Positions 1-6,259 of a stretch of DNA of 10,002 nt are shown here, piece after piece (the first letter of the stretch is position 1; the number at the start of each line of letters is the position of its first letter). The position numbers were made by a program, and so were the translations under genes. The stretch spans positions 1 to 10,002 of the forward strand of contig CAZOKZ010000104.1 in the NCBI GenBank assembly GCA_964580585.1. Reading direction: 5' to 3'. The stretch comes from CAZOKZ01 sp964580585 (GTDB lineage: Bacteria > Sumerlaeota > Sumerlaeia > SLMS01 > JAHLLQ01). The notes under the pieces are model-generated. The model ran no database searches and was not told the DNA's origin. It was given only the letters and a program-made list of their open reading frames with translations.

Positions 1-1
1 G

Positions 2-877
2 CTGGCCGCCGAACTCGCAACTCATCGCCAAGTCCTTGTCGTTACGCACCGTCGACAAGATGCACGTGAACTGGCCAAGGAGCTTGCGCGTCTTGTACCC
101 GAGAACGAACCCGTCTTTCACCTGTCGGCGCTGATGTGTCCCGCTCACCGCCTCGATGTGCTGGAGCGCGTACGGGAAGCACTTGATCAAGGAGCCGCGT
201 GCCGGTTGATCTCGACCCAACTGATCGAAGCGGGCGTCGACGTGGACTTCCCCGTGGTTTATCGCGCGCTCGGAGGGCTCGATTCGGTGGTGCAAGCGGC
301 TGGTCGTTGCAACCGAGAAGGCAAACTGGAATCGGGGCGTGTCGTCGTGTTTCGCGCACAATCACAACCGCCGCCGGGCATCTTGAGGCAAGGGTTGGAG
401 GTAGCGAACATTATGCTTTTAGAAAATCCCGATCTCGATGCCGACAATCCACAAACGCAGGAACTGTACTTTCGTCGATTATACTTTGGACAGGCGCTCG
501 ATATCAAAAATATCCAACGCGAGCGACGGGAAATGAACTTCGCCACGGTCGGACACGACTTCCGTCTAATCGAAGACGGTTTCGCTCACCCCATCATCAT
601 TCCATGGTGCGACGGAGCCGAACGCCTTGCGCGGCTGAAACATGCGCTCGATTCGGGATTTCCCGTGGGGCGAAATCTGTTCCGGGCGCTGCAACCATAC
701 ACAGTCAGCATATACGACAAGTCTTTCAATGTAGTACAAGCTTCCGGTGCGCTGGAGGAGGTTTGCGAGGGACTCTACGCGCTGTCGGAAACACACCGCA
801 GCCGATACGACGAGACATTTGGGTTGGTGATTGGGGATGAACCAATCGCTGCCGATCCCGAACAGTTGGTGATTTAA
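2..877 (+). CDS. cas3: CRISPR-associated helicase/nuclease Cas3, C-terminal part (5' end outside window)
   Basis: Cas3 is recruited by Cascade to unwind and degrade target DNA. The frame is open from base 2, giving 291 residues; the N-terminal HD nuclease domain and helicase motifs I-III would lie upstream of the window. Visible are the second RecA-like lobe: VLVVTHRRQDA near residues 11-21 (motif IV region), LISTQLIEAGVDVDF near 69-83 (motif V), and QAAGRCNREG near 98-107 (motif VI, with the arginines R102 and R105 expected to contact ATP). The last ~170 residues match the usual Cas3 C-terminal accessory region only by position. The TAA stop at 875-877 is followed by a 43-nt gap to cas5c. 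The motif pattern is that of superfamily 2 Cas3 helicases, and the position before cas5c is standard for type I-C. An unrelated SF2 helicase is very unlikely here. Confidence 0.95.
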   Translation: MAAELATHRQVLVVTHRRQDARELAKELARLVPENEPVFHLSALMCPAHRLDVLERVREALDQGAACRLISTQLIEAGVDVDFPVVYRALGGLDSVVQAAGRCNREGKLESGRVVVFRAQSQPPPGILRQGLEVANIMLLENPDLDADNPQTQELYFRRLYFGQALDIKNIQRERREMNFATVGHDFRLIEDGFAHPIIIPWCDGAERLARLKHALDSGFPVGRNLFRALQPYTVSIYDKSFNVVQASGALEEVCEGLYALSETHRSRYDETFGLVIGDEPIAADPEQLVI

Positions 878-906
878 TGAAATTCAAGAACAATCAAACC
901 ATCATG

Positions 907-913
907 AGGAGGA
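907..913 (+). promoter_or_regulatory. Ribosome binding site for cas5c
   Basis: An AGGAGGA stretch lies 7 nt before the GTG at 921. It decides the start: the ATG at 920 is in another frame and stops at once, and the ATG at 904 opens only a seven-codon frame. Confidence 0.8.
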
Positions 914-920
914 ACCAAAT

Positions 921-1568
921 GTGAATGGTCAGGAAAGCCGCCTATTGCGGCTGCGTGCAAAGGGGCCATTCGCCTGCTTTACACGTCCGGAACTCAAGGT
1001 GGAGCGCGTTTCCTATCCCGTGATGACCCCCTCGGCGGCACGCGGGATTCTCGAAGCCGTGCTCTGGAAACCCGCCATCCGATGGCGAATCGAACGCATC
1101 CTGGTGCTGGAGGAAATCGCCTTCACCGCCTTTCGCCGCAACGAAGTGAATAGCAAGGTGCCGACGTTCAAATCGAAACTGCCCGGACACTTCTTTGCCG
1201 ACGAAGATCGCGCGCAACGCAACACGGTGGCACTTTCGAACGTCGACTACGTGATCGAGGCGCGATTCGAAATGACCGACCGTGCAGGGCCAGAAGACAA
1301 CGTGCGCAAGTTCGAGGAAATGTTCGAACGCCGCGTGCAAAACGGTCAGCATTTCCACCAACCGTATTTCGGATGCCGCGAGTTCGTCGCAGCCATCGAG
1401 CCCGTGCCCGATTGCGTCGAGCCCGTCGTCGATTCGCGTGACTTGGGCATGATGCTTTGGGACATCGAGTTCGGCAAAAACAACCGCAACGTGCCACGTT
1501 TCTTCGCTGCGCGGCTGGATCGCGGCGTGCTGACGGTGCCGCCCCAGCCCGGGGGAGGTGCGTCATGA
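921..1568 (+). CDS. cas5c: Cas5c (Cas5d/Csd5-type), Cascade subunit and probable pre-crRNA endonuclease
   Basis: In type I-C there is no Cas6, and Cas5c both cuts the repeat RNA and stays bound to the 5' handle in Cascade. The protein has 215 residues, slightly short for the family. It starts at GTG 921, backed by a good Shine-Dalgarno. Family hallmarks are VMTPSAARGILEAVLWKPAI at residues 34-53 (glycine-rich RAMP-type segment), FRRNEV near 71-76, and RAQRNTVAL followed by DYVIEARF. In many relatives the segment reads EAIYWKP or EAIHWKP; here residue 48 is Leu, so a proposed catalytic Tyr/His may be absent. Exact catalytic residues cannot be assigned without alignment. The stop overlaps the cas8c start in ATGA (1565-1568), suggesting translational coupling. 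Confidence 0.94.
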   Translation: MNGQESRLLRLRAKGPFACFTRPELKVERVSYPVMTPSAARGILEAVLWKPAIRWRIERILVLEEIAFTAFRRNEVNSKVPTFKSKLPGHFFADEDRAQRNTVALSNVDYVIEARFEMTDRAGPEDNVRKFEEMFERRVQNGQHFHQPYFGCREFVAAIEPVPDCVEPVVDSRDLGMMLWDIEFGKNNRNVPRFFAARLDRGVLTVPPQPGGGAS

Positions 1569-3538
1569 TTTTGCAAGCGTTGTATGAATTAGCCGAACGC
1601 GAAAATCTGATCGAAGATCCGGATTACGAAATGAAACCGGTGCGTTGGACAGTGACGATTGGTCCGGGCGGAAAGTTTTTAGGTTTTCGAGATACGAACA
1701 CGACGCCTCCACAAGAAGGAAAGAAGAAACCCAAACCTGTAGCGCAGAGTTTTGCTGTGCCACGTGACGGTGCACGCACCAGTGGCGACCGCGCGTTCTT
1801 TTTTTGCGATAAAGCCGAATATGTCTTCGGGTTGGATGTTGAAAAGGATGAACAGAAACGTCGCGATCCGGAGAAGCTGGCGAATCGATTCGGTCTCTTT
1901 CGTGAAAGGATATCGGATTGCTTTCATACTACTCAGGATGAAGGCGTCAAAGCCGTGATGGCATTCCTCGATTCACTGGCACGTGGAGAACAAACAGTAA
2001 CGCTGGACGATTCAACCGGCCCGGGCGATCTCTTCACCTTCATTTACAGTTCCGACATCGACAAGCTTGTAAGCAGTCGCGAAAAAGTCCGTGCCTATTG
2101 GAAACAGCTTCGCGCTGAAAACCAAGATGACGGTCCGGAAATGCAATGCCTTGTCACAGGAAAAACGTTCAAGGGATTGGGGCTGTTTCCCAAGACCAAA
2201 CGTGTTCCCGGTGTGCAAGGCGACATTTCATTGGTCTCGTATAATTCGCGGGCGTTCGAATCCCAGGGGTGGAGTGGGAACGAAAATGCCCCAGTTAGCC
2301 GCGAGGCCGCCGAAGCATCGACCACTGCGCTCAACCGGCTGTTGCATCCGGCGTTTCCAAATCCAACGAGACTCGGTGAAACACTACCAGCGCGTTCAAT
2401 GCGACTCAGCACCGACACGGCGATCTGCTACTGGACGACATCAGCCGACCAAGGATTTGCGGATTGTCTGAGTAGTATTTTCGACGGTGGAAGCGACACT
2501 TCAATCGACTCAGTCCCTGAGATGTACAAATCCATCTGGCGCGGAAAAGCACCTGATGCGAATCAAGACATAAGTCCGTTTTATGGACTTATGATCACGG
2601 GAACTCAAGGTCGTGCCATTCTGCGCGATTGGTTCGAGACAACGCTTTTCAAGGCGCAAAAAAACATCGCTCAACATTTTGCCGATTTGAAAATCGTTCG
2701 CAATGCTCCCTGGAAAAAAGGCGAAACACCGCCGCCCGCAATCGGGTTGCGTACGTTGCTCGAAAGCGTCGCGTCGCAAGGCAAACAAGAAAACATTCCT
2801 GCGTCGGTTGCGGCACAATTCGTCCACGCGGCGTTGACGGGCGGCGTCTATCCGATCGGTTTGCTGATCCGTGCTGTCGAGCGCATGCGAGCGGAAATCG
2901 GACACGACGACTGGATGAACCTTCAACGGCGCGATGCACGAGTGGCGATCATCAAAGCGGTGCTGAATCGTAAGCATCGCCAAGACAAAAAATCAAAACA
3001 ACCTTTACCATCTATTTTGAAGGAGGTAACGGAGTCCATGGATTACGAAAACCATAACCCCGGTTATTTACTAGGACAACTTCTTGCAGTCCTAGAGCGC
3101 CTACAGCAGGCGGCACTTGGAAATGTCAACGCTTCAGTTATTGACAAATACTTTGCTGGAGCCTCGGCTGCTCCGAGGAGTGTGTTTCCACGACTCCTTA
3201 ATAATGCGAGACATCATGCAAAAAAAGCTGAAAAACAAGAAAATGAATACGAACGATTTATGAGTCGTTGGTGTGAAATGCTCATTGACCAAATATTGTG
3301 GCATTTTAAAGCGGCAATATTCAATAGGGAATTAGCAGATCCGAAACGATCTATTTTACTTCCACAAAATCATGCTATTCCTGCATCTTTAAAAATAGAC
3401 GATCAGGGTTGGTTTATTATAGGGTACCACCATATGCGTCATTTTCTGATTCGGATGTCCAAAGAAGAACATTTACTTTGGGAGTCAGAGCATCCAGAAC
3501 TTCCCAAAGCTTATCATTGGTCGAAAAAAAATGATTGA
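1565..3538 (+). CDS. cas8c: Cas8c (Csd1), large subunit of type I-C Cascade
   Basis: Cas8c recognises the PAM and helps open target DNA at the head of Cascade. ATG 1565 is chosen because it overlaps the cas5c stop, has a GGGGGAGG stretch just upstream, and gives the typical Csd1 N-terminus (MILQALYELAERENL). The product is 657 residues, within or a little above family length. Recognisable Csd1 segments are FFFCDKAEYVFGLD (near 79-92), CLVTGKTFKGLG (from 195), APVSREAAEASTTALNRLL, and, near 494-550, NPGYLLGQLLAVLERLQQAALG followed by VFPRLLNNARHH. The C-terminus has the DDQGWFIIGYHH segment and then about 25 further residues. The last quarter is strikingly AT-rich compared with the middle of the gene, and also holds an internal start for Cas11c. 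A 37-nt gap separates it from cas7c. Confidence 0.95.
   Translation: MILQALYELAERENLIEDPDYEMKPVRWTVTIGPGGKFLGFRDTNTTPPQEGKKKPKPVAQSFAVPRDGARTSGDRAFFFCDKAEYVFGLDVEKDEQKRRDPEKLANRFGLFRERISDCFHTTQDEGVKAVMAFLDSLARGEQTVTLDDSTGPGDLFTFIYSSDIDKLVSSREKVRAYWKQLRAENQDDGPEMQCLVTGKTFKGLGLFPKTKRVPGVQGDISLVSYNSRAFESQGWSGNENAPVSREAAEASTTALNRLLHPAFPNPTRLGETLPARSMRLSTDTAICYWTTSADQGFADCLSSIFDGGSDTSIDSVPEMYKSIWRGKAPDANQDISPFYGLMITGTQGRAILRDWFETTLFKAQKNIAQHFADLKIVRNAPWKKGETPPPAIGLRTLLESVASQGKQENIPASVAAQFVHAALTGGVYPIGLLIRAVERMRAEIGHDDWMNLQRRDARVAIIKAVLNRKHRQDKKSKQPLPSILKEVTESMDYENHNPGYLLGQLLAVLERLQQAALGNVNASVIDKYFAGASAAPRSVFPRLLNNARHHAKKAEKQENEYERFMSRWCEMLIDQILWHFKAAIFNRELADPKRSILLPQNHAIPASLKIDDQGWFIIGYHHMRHFLIRMSKEEHLLWESEHPELPKAYHWSKKND
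3020..3027 (+). promoter_or_regulatory. Internal ribosome binding site inside cas8c for cas11c
   Basis: AAGGAGGT, fully complementary to the core anti-Shine-Dalgarno, lies inside cas8c with 10 nt between it and an in-frame ATG at 3038. A second GGAG at 3031-3034 sits closer to that ATG. As coding sequence it reads Leu-Lys-Glu-Val, which other codons could encode without this match, so the fit to the ribosome looks selected. Confidence 0.75.
3038..3538 (+). CDS. cas11c: Cas11c small subunit, translated from an internal start within cas8c
   Basis: Type I-C Cascade contains a small subunit made by separate translation of the 3' end of cas8c (established for several type I subtypes). Here an in-frame ATG at codon 492 of cas8c follows a perfect AAGGAGGT, and would give 166 residues starting MDYENHNPGYLLGQ. 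This begins just at the conserved NPGYLLGQLLAVLERLQ helix of the Csd1 C-terminal region, the expected alpha-helical bundle. It is somewhat longer than small subunits I recall, because the C-terminal tail after DDQGWFIIGYHH is extended (MSKEEHLLWESEHP and onward). It shares the stop of cas8c. What is seen is the start signal and frame; the function is transferred from known I-C systems. Expression is not shown by sequence alone. Confidence 0.72.
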   Translation: MDYENHNPGYLLGQLLAVLERLQQAALGNVNASVIDKYFAGASAAPRSVFPRLLNNARHHAKKAEKQENEYERFMSRWCEMLIDQILWHFKAAIFNRELADPKRSILLPQNHAIPASLKIDDQGWFIIGYHHMRHFLIRMSKEEHLLWESEHPELPKAYHWSKKND

Positions 3539-3575
3539 TTACATCTCACTTTTGAAACCGAAAGGTCAATTTATC

Positions 3576-4475
3576 ATGACAACACTCAAGCACCGTTATG
3601 ACTTTGTTTATTTATTCGACGTGATGAACGGAAATCCCAACGGCGACCCGGACGCTGGAAATGCTCCGCGTATCGATCCCGAAACAGGTTATGGCCTTAT
3701 TTCCGATGTTTGCTTGAAACGAAAAATCCGGAACTTTATTTGTCTGGCAAAAGGTGTGGCGGAAAATAATCCCGCCGAAGGCTACGACATTTATGTGAAG
3801 GAAAAATCAATCCTGAACAATCAGCACGAGCGCGCTTACACAGATTTGAAATTGGATTCGAAACAAAAAGGAAAAGATGCGGAAGGCCATGTAGATCAAG
3901 CACGTGCCTGGATGTGCAAAACATTTTTCGACGTCCGCATGTTCGGTGCTGTAATGTCCACGGGTGTTAACTGCGGCCAAGTGCGCGGGCCCGTTCAATT
4001 TGCATTCGCCAATTCAGTTGATATGATTGTACCACTTGAACAATCGATCACACGCATGGCCGTCACTACTGAAGCGGAGGCCGAGAGTCAGCAAAAAATC
4101 CAAGCCGATCAGGCGCGCACGATGGGACGGAAAACCATCATTCCCTACGCAATGTACGAAGCACACGGGTTTATCTCGCCGCAGCTTGCCGCGCAAACAA
4201 AATTCAGCGAAGAAGACCTCGCGATGCTAAAGCAATCGCTGGCAATGATGTTCGAGCATGATCGCTCGGCGGCGCGCGGGCAAATGAGCGCCATCCGTTG
4301 CATCGCGTTCAAGCATGAAAGCGCCTTGGGCAATGCACCGGCACATCGGTTATTTGAACGTGTGCAGGTTAAGCGTAAAGATCCCGCTAAACCGGTGCGT
4401 TCGGCTTCGGATTACGAAATCACCATCAACCGGGAAAACCTGCCCTCGGGCATTTCAATCGAGGAATGGGTGTAA
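3576..4475 (+). CDS. cas7c: Cas7c (Csd2), Cascade backbone subunit
   Basis: Cas7c polymerises along the crRNA spacer to form the backbone of Cascade. ATG 3576 is preferred over an upstream in-frame ATG at 3531: it has an AAAGGT stretch at a usable distance, and it yields the family N-terminus TTLKHRYDFVYLFDVMNGNP, whereas 3531 overlaps cas8c and has no binding site. The product is 299 residues, a normal length. Csd2 hallmarks are NGNPNGDPDAGNAPRIDPET near residues 20-39, SDVCLKRKIRN, DVRMFGAVMSTGVNCGQVRGPVQ (mid-protein), the SITRMAVTTEAE segment, and the TMGRKTIIPYAMYEAHGFIS segment. The stop is followed after 9 nt by the GTG of cas4 in the same frame. Confidence 0.96.
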   Translation: MTTLKHRYDFVYLFDVMNGNPNGDPDAGNAPRIDPETGYGLISDVCLKRKIRNFICLAKGVAENNPAEGYDIYVKEKSILNNQHERAYTDLKLDSKQKGKDAEGHVDQARAWMCKTFFDVRMFGAVMSTGVNCGQVRGPVQFAFANSVDMIVPLEQSITRMAVTTEAEAESQQKIQADQARTMGRKTIIPYAMYEAHGFISPQLAAQTKFSEEDLAMLKQSLAMMFEHDRSAARGQMSAIRCIAFKHESALGNAPAHRLFERVQVKRKDPAKPVRSASDYEITINRENLPSGISIEEWV

Positions 4476-4484
4476 ACATTCGAC

Positions 4485-5153
4485 GTGTTCGACGACGACG
4501 ACCTCCTCCCACTGTCCGCGTTGCAGCATTTATCGTACTGCGTGCGGCAATGTGCTCTGATTCACATCGAGGGCGCGTGGGAGGAGAATGTTTTTACTAC
4601 GCAGGGCCGACATCTACACGAACGCGCACACGATGGTACGGCGGAATTGCGGGGCGACGTTTTGACGGTGCGCAGCTTGCGATTGCGATCACTTCGGCTT
4701 GGGCTTTCGGGTCAAGCCGATATCGTGGAGTTTCATCGAGACGAGGAGCACGGTATCGAAATTGCCCACCGCCCTGGTCGCTGGATTCCATTCCCCGTCG
4801 AATACAAGCGCGGTCGTCCGAAACGTAACCGATGCGACGAAGTGCAATTGTGCGCCCAGGCGGTTTGTCTCGAAGAGATGCTTGATACGTCAATTGCTGA
4901 CGGTGCTCTCTTCTACGGGCAAACACGCAAGCGATTTGATGTGACGTTCGACGCTACGCTTCGCCGCGAAACGGAACAACTGGCCGCTCGATTGCACGAA
5001 TTGATCGATTCCCAGAAAACACCGCCTGCGGTTTACGAAAAAAAGAAATGCGACAATTGTTCGTTGATCAGCCTTTGTCAGCCGCAGGCAACCGCTCGGC
5101 AAAGTATATTAACTTGGATGGAGAAGCAAATCAAGGAACGAGGAGGCTTGTAA
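4485..5153 (+). CDS. cas4: Cas4 exonuclease, iron-sulfur RecB-family adaptation protein
   Basis: Cas4 trims prespacers and helps select those with a proper PAM, acting with Cas1-Cas2. It has 222 residues from GTG 4485. This is the only usable start, since the frame is closed by the cas7c stop 9 nt earlier and the next codons already give the family sequence DDLLPLSALQHLSYC. No close Shine-Dalgarno is seen; GAGG at 4461 is about 20 nt away, so coupling to cas7c is likely. The expected iron-sulfur cysteines are C19 (or C23) and C189, C192 and C198 in CDNCSLISLC. RecB-nuclease residues are H45 in GRHLHE, D79 in GQADIVEF, E106 and K108 in PVEYKRG, and Q121 in DEVQLCAQA. All key positions look intact. 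The last base overlaps the next gene (TAATG). Confidence 0.95.
   Translation: MFDDDDLLPLSALQHLSYCVRQCALIHIEGAWEENVFTTQGRHLHERAHDGTAELRGDVLTVRSLRLRSLRLGLSGQADIVEFHRDEEHGIEIAHRPGRWIPFPVEYKRGRPKRNRCDEVQLCAQAVCLEEMLDTSIADGALFYGQTRKRFDVTFDATLRRETEQLAARLHELIDSQKTPPAVYEKKKCDNCSLISLCQPQATARQSILTWMEKQIKERGGL
5141..5146 (+). promoter_or_regulatory. Ribosome binding site for the PLD-like gene
   Basis: AGGAGG, 6 nt before ATG 5153, lies inside the last codons of cas4. It selects 5153 over an upstream in-frame ATG at 5048, which would overlap cas4 by about 100 nt and lacks a site. Confidence 0.8.
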
Positions 5154-6259
5154 TGAACAAGCTTATTTACAATCCTGTTCAACCAAGTGGGTTATCATTT
5201 TCCCCATTTTTAGATTGTTTTCGTAAGGCCTTAGAATCGGATGACCTCTGTATAGTCTGTCCTTATATTTGCCTCGATTATTTGAAAGAAATACAAGAAG
5301 CAAAATGCATGGCACGTCTTATCACCGACGCAAAAGAGCTAGTCGCAGTAAATGGAGGAAATTTTCAGGATTTTAAAAACTTTCTTCGCTCAACTTACGA
5401 TCCTTCTCAAACCTGGCTACGTTCCGTTCCTGGTGTACATGCCAAATTGATTTTGCAAAATGATAAGGCTATTCTGGGTTCGGCAAATTTAACACACTTT
5501 GCGTTTGAGCGCAGGCATGAATTATGGGTAGAAATAAATGATCTGAAAATAAATACTGAGTTGAGGCGATGGTTCGAGAAATTATGGGAAATCTCAAAAC
5601 CGATTCTGGCTGATTCGTTATCGAAACCATCGAGATCGTCATCCTCAATCGTCGATGAAGTTGTGACTGCTGAAGGGAAGCAAATGTTGAAAAGGTTGGC
5701 AAAACTACGCTCTCTCCCTCAAAAAAATGTTTCTCATTCCAAATCGCCCGAAAGTACGAATGAATATGATCGACTTTTGCGCGTTGTTCGAAAAGCTCCA
5801 AGCAGGCAGTGGATTGAAAAACTTCTCGTTTCGGGGCGATCAATTCTGGTTGCACTTTCCTTAGATTCTTCCGATCCAAGACTTGCTGTTACAATTACTC
5901 AAAAAGAAAACAGGATTGGAGTGAATATTGGAAATCTGCGCATTTTCCTTATCGAAACAACTCGTCGACGAATTCAACTACTCCAATCAACACCATTGCA
6001 ATTGGAAGGTTTCGATTTAATAGATAGTTCAAAATTCAAATCGATCAATGCGGAATTGCCTTATATTAACTGGCCAAGTCCGGACTCGCTATCGAATATC
6101 CGAATACAGAACCTTGTGAATACAATCCGCGACTATCTTCCAGCAAGAAAACGTGTAGTTCACGGAAGAAAGCGTAGCGATTTAGCCTGTCGATTGTTTT
6201 TCGATTCTGATTTTCGAACGAAATTTCTTGATGACGCATTTCCTCCTGCGAGCACATAA
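5153..6259 (+). CDS. PLD/HKD-motif nuclease-like protein inserted between cas4 and cas1
   Basis: This gene is not part of the standard type I-C set, and I do not recognise it as a named cas gene. It encodes 368 residues from ATG 5153. The N-terminal ~150 residues look like a single phospholipase-D-type domain: hydrophobic strand CIVCPYI (33-39), then H96 and K98 in GVHAKLIL, then GSANLT at 109-114 and E123 in RRHELWVEI. The usual aspartate five residues after the lysine is Asn103, with Asp104 next to it. The order H, K, N (112), E (123) resembles the BfiI-type nuclease branch, which acts as a dimer. Residues ~155-205 are Ser/Lys-rich and probably a linker; 205-368 match no domain I know. No signal peptide or membrane segment is seen. 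Both ends overlap neighbours by one base, and the gene is far more AT-rich than cas4 or cas1. DNA or RNA cleavage during adaptation is inference. Confidence 0.82.
   Translation: MNKLIYNPVQPSGLSFSPFLDCFRKALESDDLCIVCPYICLDYLKEIQEAKCMARLITDAKELVAVNGGNFQDFKNFLRSTYDPSQTWLRSVPGVHAKLILQNDKAILGSANLTHFAFERRHELWVEINDLKINTELRRWFEKLWEISKPILADSLSKPSRSSSSIVDEVVTAEGKQMLKRLAKLRSLPQKNVSHSKSPESTNEYDRLLRVVRKAPSRQWIEKLLVSGRSILVALSLDSSDPRLAVTITQKENRIGVNIGNLRIFLIETTRRRIQLLQSTPLQLEGFDLIDSSKFKSINAELPYINWPSPDSLSNIRIQNLVNTIRDYLPARKRVVHGRKRSDLACRLFFDSDFRTKFLDDAFPPAST

Noticed and set aside
42..365. Minus-strand open frames under cas3, cas5c, cas8c and other cas genes
   Set aside because: They lie wholly within well-supported genes on the other strand and show no recognisable protein features.
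837..849. A 13-nt match, TGAACCAATCGCT, between the end of cas3 and the leader (7704-7716)
   Set aside because: About one such chance match is expected in 10 kb; the bases encode part of the Cas3 C-terminus and no flanking similarity extends it.
1457..1564. Extension of Cas8c upstream into cas5c
   Set aside because: The extra 36 residues are a shifted reading of the cas5c end; the ATGA overlap at 1565 gives the standard Csd1 start.
3531..3575. Longer start for Cas7c at ATG 3531
   Set aside because: The added 15 residues are not part of the family N-terminus, and no ribosome binding site precedes it.
5048..5152. Longer start for the PLD-like protein at an in-frame ATG inside cas4
   Set aside because: It has no ribosome binding site, and the added residues are an out-of-frame copy of the Cas4 iron-sulfur region; ATG 5153 has AGGAGG at the right distance.
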